The position numbers and the translations under genes are program-made. DNA of 64,000 bases. Source: Poa pratensis (taxonomy: Eukaryota > Streptophyta > Magnoliopsida > Poales > Poaceae). The notes beneath the pieces are model-generated. The model ran no database searches. It saw only the letters and a list, made by a program, of their open reading frames with translations, and had not been told where the DNA came from. This document shows, piece after piece, positions 33,191 through 44,639 of the stretch. How positions within the stretch are numbered: the stretch's first letter is position 1; each line of letters begins with the position of its first letter. The stretch is from assembly GCA_947311845.1 (NCBI GenBank), contig CAMZMU010000075.1, positions 20,279,670 through 20,343,669 of the forward strand. The letters run 5' to 3'.

Positions 33191-34469
33191 AATGCGTGAA
33201 TTATTCCCGCCTTCAGAAGACAATGGAGAGATATATGCGATTCTGCCCCAAACATCACGTAAGGGCACATTTTGAATGATGAGCTGGTGAGGACCAGTAG
33301 GAGCAGAACGCTTGTTTTAGGAATTAGATCCATCCTGCAAAAGTGCCAGTCTCCGTATGTACCTTTCTTCAGACGTAGGTTCCACTTCTTTGCCACAGGG
33401 AACACGCGATCATTCTCCATATACAAGTGTTTAAGGTCAGGGAGAGCATATGTATGATATACACCTTTCAGAAGGGCCAAAACTTTATTTTGGAATACAA
33501 GTAAGTGAATTCCACTTTTAACCCCATAGTTGTACATTTGTGACACTTATTACCCGTTTTAGTGAAACAAAATAAAAAAATACACCATATATCAAATTTT
33601 GAACATGGTTTTTATCCCATTGTTGTATTCTGCACGTTTCGTTAGAATAGAGTGTGACGTGTTAGGGGTATATGTGGTGCGTCAAAATATGCAAAAAAAA
33701 ATATGAAGGATGTCATCGACGGTAATGTCGAGTCTTCTCTTCATCATCTATTCAATTTCTCATCGTGTCCTGATATTTTCAAGTTTCAATCATCATCTCA
33801 CATGTTTGCATCAAAAAAGGTGTAAAGTTTTTAAAATGGGTTGGGCCAGTGGACTTGCTCGTAATTGGACTGTGGACCCAATGCCTCATTGGAGCAATGA
33901 GTGTGGGCCATTTTATTTGTCACCATTATCCTGGAACTGCCTTAAACTAAAGAACTCCAAAAAATAAAATTCGCTGCTTCGTGCTCTCAGTTTTGCTTTG
34001 TTATAAACTTCTACTTGGAGCTGTGGCTCCCGAACACCGCAACGCGTAGTACCAACAGAATGCAAACGGAAAAAAAAAGCACGCATACTCTTCAAAAAGA
34101 AAATACAATTATATATCTTGAGCTCAACTTGCATCTTCCAGTAACAGCATATGTTCCGAATGCAGGAGTTTCATAAAAAGACAATTCAACAGCACAAGTT
34201 GCACACGGTAACTAGAAAGATTATCCCGGCTAGAAGCATAGATAATGGTGTGTTTTGTCTGACCTCAGACAGCGTGATGTTGTAAAGCACCAACTGCAGT
34301 TATTTTCCAACCCTCACGATATTTCCTGGAAATTGTGGGTCAACACAGACATTGATTGAGAATATTATAAAGTGATCTTGTGTTAGTGCATCCCAAGAGT
34401 CTTTGACAGTTGTGCAAGAATCTATCATTACTTCTAAGCTCAGGTCCTTCTGATCTTCGACTTGTAACC
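33191..34469. other. Intergenic between the second ankyrin gene and PRP31
   Basis: No recognisable gene. A minus-strand frame over 33097-33546 has no known motif and overlaps the ankyrin promoter. Confidence 0.5.
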
Positions 34470-37400
34470 TCAGGTCCTATGGATCTTCGAAAATGTGCCC
34501 GTCTCGGAGAAATAGGTGCTCTGGGTTCCACTGCCAAGGTGGTTTCCATGGGCCTGTGGGTTTGACAGCTCTATTCCCTGTGAACGAAAACAATGGTATA
34601 TTAAAAAAGATGGCAAGGATTCTATGTGATGAATCATTCAAAAAAAAAAGGCAAACTAACTGACTGGTAGTGTCTGAGATACACAAGAACCTACTGATTT
34701 ACAAATTAGAGCGACCCTACAGCGCCTGATTTACGAGAAAGAAAAGATAACGTGAAATGCTATATGGCAGCATAAGGTAGAATTAAGAACATACAAAAAT
34801 ATTTTCATGATGGCTTCACAGAAGCAAACTCTAGGAACTTCCTAGTAATGTGGCAAAAATACTTGGTTGCACAACTTGCACTACATTTTCTGACCACTTA
34901 AACAGAGCAAGTCAAATGACTACTAAGCAAATACTCCCTATGTCCCAAAATAAGTGGCTTTGATTTGTCCAAACATGGATGTAGACATGTTTCATGTCTA
35001 CATACATTCATATTTTGCAAATCTAAGACACTTATTCTGGGACGGAGAGAGTACAAGACAACGAGCTAGAATTGGTAGCACCTTACAGGCCATAATCCCA
35101 TGTTCCACAACTGGATCAGCTAAAGACCATGAACACCAATTACCTATCCTAAAGCGAAATAAGAGAAAAAACAACTCACCTGTACTGGTGTAAAGGCCAA
35201 ACTAGATGTCAGTCCAGATGTCGCACCACTGCTGCCATAGCTCTTCTCCTTGAATCTGATATTGGAAAAAAAATGAATAAGAGGGGATTCATGATATCAT
35301 GAAAGAGGTCAGAATTTAAAACAGAAACAACAATGTGAAGATAAAGAGAATTGCAGATATACAGCAGCTGCTAGGCTACTGGAACTGGTACATAGTGCAA
35401 ATTATCTTAATAATTAAAATGTGTTAACACCTAAACAATGTAACACATATATTAAGAATGGTAAAGAGCATAAAGGACTATCTTGAAAATATCAAGCTAT
35501 GGGAATCAGGGTGAAATGATAATATAGTGAAAGCTGTATGAAACCGTCCTTACAGCTGTATATGTCTTGATATCTTAGAATCGAAGATCACCTAAGTTCC
35601 ACTATTTTGCACATTTTCTTCTAACACTTTAAACCATGTAGTGTTGAATTTAAAAATAGTCGGAAAGAATTGCATGATATAAAAGTCCCAAGAACTCCAC
35701 TGTGGCGCTAAGTAGTAGTCACTTTAACATATAATGGCAAAGAACAAAGAAGAGCAAAATGAGATACAGTGGGAATAAGAAAAAAATAAAACATACTTTT
35801 TGGCCACTTTAGCAGCAAGTTTGTTTTGTGCTGCTGAGACACGTAGTTTCCCACTTCCAGCCTGCCCGAGCATGCCATAACCTTCCCCCAAGCCATCACC
35901 TGGTGACAATTAGATGTGATAATGTCAATATTAAGGCATAGTGCAACTAACTAACTAACTGTTACTGTCCTGTCAACACCAACTGACCTAATGAGCTCTC
36001 CTCTGGTATACCAAACTGCATTCGATTTGCCAGCTTCATCATATCAGTCACTGCATATCTACAGAATTAAGTTCCCAAAATTATGACAGGATACAATATT
36101 TTCTATGTAATAAATATTTTTTATCATTCAAGAACAATAAGCAGTTCAAGACAAAAATAAGCATAATGCTGCTCAATATGTGTTCTTTGCAATAAAAAAA
36201 CTGAGAACAGTTACCTTTCTTTCATTTTACGAAGGCGTCGACCGCCTCTCTTCTTTTTAGGCTCAGAGTCTGGAACAGGAAGTGGTTTTGGAAGCTTTGC
36301 AGGAGGTGGTTCTTGCCACTTCTCGATCTTCTTACGAATTTCTTCTAACAAGTTCCTACCAGCTTTTCCAGTTGGATCACCTCTAATTGAATCAATCCTT
36401 GCAGTAGAGTTGACTTTGCAGCTACAAGTCTGCAAGCACGGGTCCTCAGGGCTGGAGGAGTGCTCTGAAATACTTCTGTATGCTCAAGATAGCCAACACG
36501 AAACTGAGATGTGGCCGTAGAAAATCCAGCAAGATTTTTCTTCTTTGCTCCAAGTAACTGAACATTGCAAGCAGGCATTTTTGCAAGTGCTCCCAAACCA
36601 CCAGCAATTCCCATCAGTTTAGCAGCAACCGCGCTGCCAACAATGGCAGAGAGGTTTGGTGCAATGTAACCCATTCTGCCCTCTACAAAATCAAGCACCT
36701 TCTTCTTTGCAGCATCAAGATTAAGGGCTCTGTCACATGCTTCAATGGTTTTTACCAAATTCTCCTCAGAAAGAGGCTTCCCACTAGTTGTTGATGCTGT
36801 AACGGAGACAACCATTATAACTGCAGAAGGTAAAAGCCTTCCAGATCTACAAGTGTTAAATCCATCTCATTCCCAATCTTCTTAACAACGCGGGCATAAT
36901 CAATCGGATGATGAACAAGGGATTCCAACTCCGGAAACTTCAGCCTATACTTGTCACGTATGAAATTATGGATTATTATGAGCTCATTCTCAATATCCAC
37001 TGATAAAGCATTGCAGTCGACAATAAGCTGATACTCTGGATCCTCCTCTAGAATGAACCCTTGATTAGATAAGTCCGTGTTTTTCTCAAGTGCTCCTTCG
37101 ACTTTCTGAAAAAAAAGGAACTAATTATTAATCTATTGTCATGGATGGGGTGAGTGGAAGATTTTTGCAGCCTAAGGCTAATATACAGATGAATAGGGCC
37201 GCATGCCCTGCAGGATCAAACTCAATGGAAACGTAATTCCCGCATAAACAATTCTAACATTGAGTGAGAACCAAGCATTGCTCGGTTGCTACCAGTGACA
37301 AATGCACATGCTGCCCACCTTCATTCGAGCACTAACATCTGCAGGCGACTCGGGCTGTCTTCTTATTATTCCCTGGTAGATCTGTTATTTCATTATTCTA

Positions 37401-38607
37401 AAACTGAGCACACTATCAGATTTTCATTTGCACTCTGACTAGTAACTAAATCTAAAGCAATATTCTGAATCAGACATGAGAGCAGAATCAGCTGTGAGTG
37501 TCTCCAAAATATATATTACTGGTAAATATGCCGTGCGTTGCAACGAGCACAAAACAATAAACTTAGACGTCTTAGTCGTATCGGTAAAATATTTCGGTCG
37601 AGAGTAAGAAAATTGGCTTTTTATATATAGGTCATCGGGAAGCCGAAGGGGCAAAGAAGTTCAGTCAATATCGGACATCTCAATGAGTTCGTGTCAGAGC
37701 ACAGCGCAGACATCCATTGGATTGTGCTGGAGTTCGTGTCGAAAAAGAGCTCTTGCTGGAAGCACAGACATCCATTGGATTGTTTTTTTTTTCTTTTGAG
37801 ATCAAGGCTATGCGTGTGCGGCCAGCCCAAGGAGTTTGCTGGGCCAGACAGCGATCGTATAGACCAAGCAGACCAAGCACATGAGGACAGTAGACAGGGA
37901 AAAACAAAATCGAAACAGTATGTGACTTATGGGTGGCAGTGGTGGGTAATTTTCATCTACTTTGCGGGCAATTACAATGACGTACCACAAGAAACCATCA
38001 TCTCTTTATTATTAGGTATAGATATAGAAATGTTATGTAAGATTTCTTCACAAACTACTAAACACTGTTCTAGTAAAAAAATGCAGACCATATTGTAACT
38101 TACTGATTATTCTAACCACAAGAATAAGGCTTTACTGTTGCCTGATAAACATTGATCTACGCAAAAGATAGGTATTTAAAGAGTAGTGGAGATTTACGAG
38201 TTTGATAACATACATGCATTATGTCAGTATAACGTTGTGTATTCTGCAGCTTTGAGACACTGTCAAGATCATCATAATTAAGGGACTCGAGATCAGCATG
38301 TCATCATCACCATCCTCATCCACACCTGCTGCCTCGGCATTCTCTTCTTCCTGAAAAGTTTGAGAATAGATTAAGGAACTCCAAAAAAATATATCTTCAA
38401 ATATTTATGCATGTGTAACACAGCAATCAACTCACGGGATAGGCTTCATTGTCTGACAGTTCGTCAAGATCAGCCAAGAAAGAATCAGCAAGGCTTGCCT
38501 GTGATACAGCAAAATTTAGAAACATAAGACACTTGATCACAGCTGAAAAGTAATTGCAAATTTAAAACTGAATAGCTATTTAATAGGAGCTGAAAGGAAC
38601 TCACCAT
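34470..38607 (-). CDS. PRP31: Pre-mRNA-processing factor 31 (U4/U6 snRNP protein)
   Basis: Eight coding exons on the minus strand: 38607-38605 (ATG only), 38498-38436, 38350-38214, 37105-36215, 36058-35988, 35899-35797, 35255-35180 and 34577-34470, ending TGA. PRP31 binds the U4 snRNA-15.5K complex and holds U4/U6 to U5 in the tri-snRNP. Recognisable parts are the acidic start ADSFLADLDELSDN, the Nop domain core at about residues 210-300 (MGYIAPNLSAIVGSAVAAKL), the basic KKKRGGRRLRKMKER stretch, and the C-terminal GLTSSLAFTPVQGIELSNP. The exons sum to 1452 bases; three one-base deficits (near 38294, 36839 and 36405) raise this to 1455, i.e. 484 residues, close to the family length. All splice sites are intact. 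A single-copy essential gene with three frameshifts is improbable, so base-calling errors are likely; a decayed homoeologue is the alternative. Confidence 0.92.
34932..35053. mobile_element. Stowaway-type MITE in the last intron of PRP31
   Basis: A 122-bp element with ends tactccctatgtcccaaaataagtg and its degenerate complement gacacttattctgggacggagagagta, bounded by TA. The ends are the Stowaway signature. Confidence 0.85.
37500..38025. mobile_element. Possible DNA-transposon insertion in the third PRP31 intron
   Basis: The stretch begins tactggtaaatatgccgtgcgttgcaacg (shortened here to its gcgttgcaacg core in meaning) and ends near ttattaggtatagatatag. I recall both phrases as edges of short cereal DNA elements. 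Clean inverted repeats or target duplications were not found. Confidence 0.3.
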
Positions 38608-39034
38608 GATTTTGGCCCACGCTTTCCCGGCAGCAGCAAGCAAGCAAGCTAGACCTAGTAAGTTATTGAAGAGGATAATCAGCTCAGTCACAATTACACG
38701 TAATATGTAGTGGCCCAAAAGGGGCCGGAAGAAGGTATAAGCATAGTGTTATATTGCTAAAATACTAATGTAGAGCGAGCATAAATCACTATGGATATTA
38801 GCGAAAACATAAAAAACTGTTATAATTGTTTAATTTGCATTGTAATATATGGTTCACTTGGGTTTTACTATATCTGTATCGCAGCAGCACAAATATTCAA
38901 CTCTCAATCGATAACTCTAAATATGTGCAGGTTTTTTAAGAGAGATTCCTCCATCAGTTGTCCATCACGCAGCAACGATATCCACAACTAACTAGATGGA
39001 TCCGAGTATCCATCCCAGGAGAGAAAACATCCAG

Positions 39035-39085
39035 ATTAGACTGCTAATAGCATTTTTTTTAAGCGGAAATTAGACTGCTAATAGC
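39035..39085. repeat. 17-bp direct repeat around a 17-bp T-rich insert
   Basis: attagactgctaatagc occurs at 39035-39051 and 39069-39085, enclosing a short T8-containing stretch. It looks like a target-site duplication around a minimal retroposition event. Confidence 0.7.
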
Positions 39086-39189
39086 TAGGGGGCGGATCTA
39101 GATGGTGGGCCGATACAACACCCAATTGTTTTGGATAACCAGCAAGGTTCAACTGATCAACTACTCGTAGTTGATGACAAAAAGGCTCA

Positions 39190-39290
39190 TACCTTAGAAA
39201 CCAACAGATAGCAGGAGGGTGACGCGATGGAGACAGCAGGACGCGGCGCCGCCGCGTGAGAGGCGGAGGATTCGGGGGTTGACGCGCCGT
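39190..39290 (-). other. PRP31: Presumed 5' untranslated exon of PRP31
   Basis: On the minus strand a GC-rich leader ends at a splice donor (tttctaag then gtatgag at ~39190). The next exon carries the ATG as its last three bases (38607-38605). The transcription start is not determined. Confidence 0.5.
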
Positions 39291-39348
39291 ACGTGAGAGG
39301 CGGAGGAAGATAGTACTGCACATATTTAGAGTTATCGATTGAGACTTG

Positions 39349-39950
39349 CAACCCACTCTTTCAAGTGGTGCCGAGTGGATCTGAATGGAGATAGAAATCC
39401 AGGTCCATTGGTATAGCCAGCATCAACAAGATAGTACTTTCCTATTGACAAGTACATTAGTTAGCTAAAATTAAATATGAGAAATGAAACGCAAAGAGAA
39501 AGAGTTGTACCCTGTGGTACAACAAATGCATCTCACGATCGATTCTCATAGCATATTTTAGCACTCTTGAGTCTGATGCCGAACCCTCCCAACCAGGTAG
39601 AACATAGAGAAATTTCATGTTCCAGTCAACCACAACTAGCATGTTAGTGCTGATTTCTTGGTGCCTGTCCTGTACCTCCCTTTGTCAGCAGTATTGACAA
39701 ACACAGGAATATGACACCCATCTAGTGCTCCAAGTGCATTAGGCAACCACTTCCATTTGTAATCATCAGGAGGATTGATGGAAGGATCGGGAAGCTTGAT
39801 GAACTCCCCGGATAGAGACAAGATGGCTGATAAGCTAGAGCAAGGCATGACATTTCAAAATACTTTTGTGCCAACATTAGCCTTTTCATTTTTCTTCTTT
39901 TGTTCTCTTCGGTAGTGTAAGCAACCAATTCTTGTTAAGACATGATAAAA
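39349..39950 (-). pseudogene. PIF/Harbinger transposase (DDE endonuclease) remnant
   Basis: Minus-strand coding shows the Harbinger order: PDDYKWKWLPNALGALDGCHI with the first catalytic Asp, VNTADKGRY, then TNMLVVVDWNMKFLYVLPG, WEGSASDSRVL with a second Asp, and after a short intron (~39442-39456) GKYYLVDAGYTNGPGFLSPF. Frame breaks of one base occur near 39668-39671 and 39844-39852. The sequence stops at the inverted repeat near 39348, so the last part with the catalytic Glu is not seen. Host-domesticated relatives exist, but the breaks argue for a dead transposon. Confidence 0.85.
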
Positions 39951-40535
39951 TAGCTACAATTCACAAACCATTTGAAACATAATTATTCACAACATTGTAA
40001 TTAGATAATAAATCATTGCATATTTGTCTATATCTCACAAAATTGTTCACAGGTTACTAATTTTAGAGGCACACATTCAATAGGGATGGAACCAATACCT
40101 CACAAACACAGCACAAATTGTTCAGCTCAGCTCCTTCAATACTCCTGAAATCTGCAATTTTTCGAAGCAATCCATCAATTTTCGAACCAATACCAGAGAA
40201 CAACAGGTACAAACAGTAGAGTAGAAATTCAATGGGGACATGGCCCTGCCGCCACCATGGGCCATCCCGCCGCCATGAACCCCTACTGCCGCCATGGCCA
40301 CCTGCCCCAGCTGGAGATCGATCTAGGGTTCGAGCGGGCTGGGGATGAGCGAGCCGTCGCGGGGAGGGAGAGAGGCGGACGGAGGGCGAGAGAGGCGACG
40401 GAGGGAGAGAGGAGGGCGGAGAGAGTTACCAGCGCGCCGCCGTCGCTCCGTTCCTCACGCGAGCTGGGACGAGGACGAGCGAATCCTCGCGCGAGAGGCC
40501 GAGACGATCGGTTCGGCGCAATTCCGAGCCTTTCC
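39951..40535. other. Upstream Harbinger flank and GC-rich stretch, unassigned
   Basis: 39951-40240 may hold earlier transposase exons. 40250-40520 is GC-rich with short Arg/Gly frames and no recognised domain. Confidence 0.4.
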
Positions 40536-40947
40536 CAGGTCCGCGGCCAAACCTGGCCAACGGGCCTGGCACGGCACGGCCCGTGCCGGCCCGTCTAGTA
40601 GTTGGGCCGTGCCGTGCCGGTACACGGGCCTGGCTTAAAGGCCCAGGCACGGCACAGCAACTAAATGGGCCGGCACGGGCACGTTTAGGCCCAGCGGGCT
40701 TAATTTGGCCCGCGTGTTGTTTTTGCCAGTTTTAGCTAAAAAATCGGAAAAAATCTAAAAAATCAGAATTAAATGAGAAAAACGTAATCTGACGGTGGGG
40801 TACAAAATCGTACATGCTAGCAGATTAAAATATCTACGTGCGTGTGTGCGCAAGGGTAAAAGATTCGTTTGCCGTGCGTGCGAGCTAACTAAAATAAACT
40901 ATATCAATAATATGTCATCGATCTAATACAAGACATGATTATCTGAG

Positions 40948-41000
40948 TGGGCCAGTGGTAACGACTGTGTGCGAACGGAGGAGCTCTCAGGTTCGAATCC
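40948..41000 (+). other. tRNA-derived sequence with pol III A and B boxes
   Basis: An A-box-like tgggccagtgg (40948-40958) and a perfect B box ggttcgaatcc (40990-41000) lie at tRNA-like spacing. The acceptor stem does not pair and the T stem has a mismatch, so this is not a tRNA gene but probably a SINE head or tRNA relic. Confidence 0.6.
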
Positions 41001-41027
41001 TAGAAACTGCACATATTATATATTTTG

Positions 41028-41335
41028 CGCCACTGTACGGGCTAAACGGGCCGTGCCGTGCCGGCACGCGGGACTTGCCTCCTGGCCCAGCCACGGCCCC
41101 AGGCGTGCCGCTACCCGCGTGCCGTGCCAGGCCCCTCATGGGCTGGCACACGAGCACGGGCCCAGGTGGCCAGCTTTGTTTCGCCACTGTACGGGCTAAA
41201 CGGGCCGTGTCGTGCCGGCACGCGGGCCTCGCCTCCTGGCCCAGCCACGGCCCCAGGTGTGCCGCTACCGCGTGTCGTGCCAGGCCCCTCACGGGCTGGC
41301 CCGCGAGCACGGGCCCAGGTGGCCAGGTTTGTCCG
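41028..41335. repeat. 154-bp tandem duplication in the GC-rich block
   Basis: Units start at 41028 and 41182 (cgccactgtacgggctaaac...) and are about 93% alike by eye. Confidence 0.85.
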
Positions 41336-41490
41336 CGGCTCGGAAACAAAGCTGGCCGCCTGGGCCCGTGCTCGTGGGCCAGCACGCGTGCCCGGCCCGT
41401 CAAGGCCTGGCCTGGCACGCCGGGCCGTGCCTGGGCCTTGAAGCCAGGCCCGCGTGCCGGCACGGCACGACCCGTTTAGCCAGCCATGCA

Positions 41491-41945
41491 CACGACTACG
41501 TGAGGCTCGATCGTGTGACATGTGCTCGCCTTAGTCCGCCACCCCGCGCCGCCGTGGACCACCCCCTCATCTCCTTCTTCAAGGCCATGCACCGCCTTCT
41601 CTTGTCCTCGGCCTCCCCTGATCTCTTGCTTCCTATGGACATTGCGAGCCTCAATTCCCCTTTCGTCCGCCATGGCTTGAGGAAGCTCGAGCACACCATG
41701 GATTCCATGGGAGGAAGCTCGAGCCTGCTGCTCCTCCCTCCTCCTGTGCAAGCACACCCAGCTCACCCTGACGCCCTCGAATTCGCACACACGCCAGGAA
41801 TCAGTCATGGCCGCGGTGCTGATTTTCGTCTCCATCGCAACCTGGAGTCTGAATCTTGTTCTATTAAATTCAGTTAAACACCTTTTCTCTGCTTCATGTT
41901 GGTTTCGATTCATTTTCTAACCAGAACATTTTACTGTCCTGGTGG
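41491..41945. other. Unassigned GC-rich stretch
   Basis: An open frame continues from the repeat block to 41877, but nothing in it is recognised. I do not call a gene. Confidence 0.4.
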
Positions 41946-42575
41946 TTTGATACGTCTCAAACGTATATATAATTTTTTATGTTCCATGCTTGTTTTATAT
42001 CAATATCATATGTGTTTACTATAGTTTAATATCATTTTGGTGCATTTTCTGGGACTAACCTATTAACAAGATGCCACAGTGCCAGTTCCTGTTTTCTGCT
42101 GTCTTTTTGTTTCAGAAAAGCTAGTCGGAAAATATTCTCAGAATTGGACGAAAGTTTACGGAGATTTATTTGTCACGAAAACAAAGACTGTGCCCGCAGG
42201 ACAGCTACTGGGGGGCCCACAGCCCCAGGCGCGGCCAGAGGTGGGGCCGTGCCTGGGTGCCCTCTGGAAGCATCGTCCACAGCCTCGTGCCGCCTCTTCG
42301 CCTATAAATACCCCCTGACCTAATACTCACGATACTTCGGAGGACTTTTCCAGAAACGCAACAGAACTCCGCCGCCACCAAAAACCATAATTCGAGGGTT
42401 ATAAGTTCCTGTTCTGGCACCCTGCCGGGACAGGGATTGACCCCCGGAGCCATCTTCATCGACCGTGTTGCCTCCATGATGGTTTGTGAGTAGTTCCCCC
42501 ATGAACTACGGTTCATATCAGTAGCTAGTTGGTACTCTCTCTCTCCCATGTTCTTCAATACAATGATGTCATGAG
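41946..42575 (+). mobile_element. LTR fragment of a cereal retrotransposon (large LTR, non-coding)
   Basis: The stretch starts tgatacgtctcaaacgtat and contains gggactaacctattaacaag, cctgttttctgctg and, near its end, ctctctctcccatg with ttcaatacaatgatgtcatgag. I recognise this series from a common Triticeae LTR of a long, largely non-coding retrotransposon. The terminal part seems missing, so it is a truncated solo LTR. Confidence 0.6.
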
Positions 42576-42654
42576 CTGAGCGGCTACGAGCGCCTAGTAT
42601 CTCGTGCCACCAGCTTCGCCTTCCCTTATCGGGGTTAGGACGAGTGGCACCTGC

Positions 42655-42828
42655 TCACCGTCTATGGTCTTCTGCCTCGGCACATTCGTCGACGACGAAG
42701 AAATCGCCGGGCTGCGAGGCGGCTACGTCGTTGGCTTTTACCAGCTGCCTATTAGCCATCAGGGTGGCCATGAGAGCCTCGTAGTCACCGTCGTCGCCGC
42801 TAAGATCGTCCTTTGAAGTGGCTTCCAT
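42655..42828 (-). CDS. Small acidic protein of unknown function (possibly truncated)
   Basis: A 57-codon frame begins with ATG at 42828 in a good plant context (aaatcaccATGG) and reads MEATSKDDLSGDDGDYEAL, then MATLMANRQLVKANDVAAS and a tail FFVVDECAEAEDH. A TATA box at 42906-42913 and a ~50-base leader precede it, unlike random frames. It stops ~80 bases before a retrotransposon LTR, so the original 3' end may be lost, or a one-base error may end it early. I do not recognise a family. The composition (acidic, no signal peptide, no membrane segment) suggests a small soluble protein. Confidence 0.45.
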   Translation of the reverse strand: MEATSKDDLSGDDGDYEALMATLMANRQLVKANDVAASQPGDFFVVDECAEAEDHRR

Positions 42829-42905
42829 GGTGATTTATTCCTACAATATTTCGCCACAACTTGAGTAACTTGAAGAGGAAATATTGGATGTTGCTGACTT
42901 GCTGG

Positions 42906-42913
42906 TATTTATA
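42906..42913 (-). promoter_or_regulatory. TATA box of the small minus-strand ORF
   Basis: TATAAATA on the minus strand, ~78 bases before the ATG at 42828. Confidence 0.6.
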
Positions 42914-43404
42914 GTCGTCGTCAACCCTTAGTTGGGACTTGGGAGCTGGTAAGGTGGTCTCTAGAGTACCAAATGTTACGTAACTACGGTCTAAGAGTCC
43001 TTGCCAAAGAAGTATTACAAAGAGACAGGCACAAGTGCACAACAAGGGTAGTTTGTTGTGGAAAACAAAGCTATTTTCTTGGCTTCTGTGGTGTCATACT
43101 TGGAAGCTTTGTAATGAACATTTTGCATATCAATGGTCCAAATTCTGATTGTTTCCATTGTTTAAAGTGTGCCTCCTCCTCCTCCGAATTATCTCCTTCA
43201 TCCTTAAGTTTGGTTCAGATAAATAAAGCCGCCTAGCTAGGCCCCAGTTGTTTGAAAGCTTGAAAGAGCACAAACATATGTATGATTAGTTTGAAAGAGC
43301 AGAATTGATACAACCAAAACGAACATCCCGATAGAAAGCCTGAGAATGGTTCCTAAGATTCTTTTGTCCAACGTAAGGTAGAGACCAACGAGCTAGCTAG
43401 GTTA
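42914..43404. other. Intergenic, upstream of the small ORF
   Basis: No coding or repeat signature is recognised. Confidence 0.5.
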
Positions 43405-43406
43405 AA

Positions 43407-44045
43407 TTACTAACTATATAAAAGACGAGTGATTCTGCGGCCTCTCAGCGCTCGCGCACTGTTCTAATGAACAGTAGCTACAGTGTTGAACAACACTTGA
43501 CCGCTTTTTGCAGAAAAGCCCCCAGGTTTTCCACAAATTGTAAATCCATCCCCGGAATAAGCCATCCTTCGTCGTCCCGTACGTCGGAGGGACTTATTTC
43601 AAATTTTCGGACAATCCAGGGACCTTCTCGCAACGACGCGGTCATCTCCGTAATCAACAGCACCAAGTGACGTCATTGTGGGCCCCAGCCGTCAGAATTT
43701 TATTCATTTTGATAAATAATTTCGGTTTACTAACTATATGAAAGACGAGCAATTCCGCGGCCTCTCAGCGCTCGCGCACGTTCTAATGAACATTAGCTGC
43801 AGTGGTGAACAGTACCTGGCCGCTTTTTGCAGAAAAGCCCCCAGGTTTTCCACAAATTGTAAATCCGTCCTCCGGAATAAGCCATCCTTCGTCGTCCCGT
43901 ACGTCGGAGGGACTTATTTCAAATTTTCGGACAATCCAGGGACCTTCTCGCAACGACACGGTCATCTCCGTAATCAACAGCACCAAGTGACGTCATTGTG
44001 GGCCCCAGCCGTCAGAATTTTATTCATTTTGATAAATAATTTCGG
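43407..44045. repeat. 320-bp tandem duplication near the Helitron 5' end
   Basis: Units 43407-43726 and 43727-44045 are closely alike. Both start ttactaactatat and end gataaataatttcgg. Confidence 0.9.
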
Positions 44046-44639
44046 TAATTATTAAAACCCTACCATGTGGGTCCCGTTATCAGAATTTTAAACATTTCCA
44101 GAAATTTCAGAAAAATGTCCAAATTTGTATAATCTATAACTTCTGATCTGCAATTCAGAAAAATGTGTTCAATATATCAAAATGTTCAGAAAAATTAAAT
44201 CTGTCTACTGGTATCAAAATTCATTCATATTTAACAACTTTAAACCATGCTTATTTAGGAGAACAAAATAACTAATTTATGCATAGGCCGATTTATTGGT
44301 TTGAACGATGCGGATTTTTCTCCCGTTGCAAGGCACGGGTTACCAAAAAATACAAGTAATATACCAAAATGTTCAGAAAATTGTAACCTATATGTTTATG
44401 TCAAATTCATGAATGCTTATCCCCTCTCCATTTCCGTCAAGTTTCGCGTGCTGGGACGCCCGAGGCACGCCGGAATCGTCGCCGCCGTGAGCTTCCTCCG
44501 GCCCGGCCTCCCAGTTTTTTACTTTTTTTAAAAAAAATTCCACAAAATTGAAGTATTTCTATAAATACCCATCGAAAAATATGAAAAATACATCAAAATG
44601 CTCAGAAAAATAAATGCTAACTATTTATGGCAAAAACAA

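Larger units (their letters stand above)
38898..39348. repeat. 33-bp inverted repeat flanking the PRP31 upstream region
   Basis: 38898-38930 and the complement of 39316-39348 agree at 32 of 33 positions. The enclosed ~385 bp contains the presumed PRP31 5' untranslated exon. The right arm abuts the Harbinger transposase remnant. Confidence 0.85.
40536..41490. mobile_element. GC-rich hAT-like terminal/subterminal repeat block
   Basis: Many copies of a gggccgtgccgtgccggcacg-type word in both orientations surround an AT-rich centre (40720-40940). In grasses such words mark the ends of non-autonomous hAT elements (recall). No 8-bp target repeat was identified. The reading frames here are artefacts of the GC-rich repeats. 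Confidence 0.55.

Noticed and set aside
33097..33546. 149-codon minus-strand frame
   Set aside because: No motif; overlaps the upstream region and tandem repeat of the second ankyrin gene.
40941..41010. A functional tRNA gene
   Set aside because: A and B boxes are good but the acceptor stem does not pair and the T stem is mismatched.
41212..41877. 221-codon plus-strand frame
   Set aside because: Begins inside the GC-rich tandem repeat and has no recognised domain.
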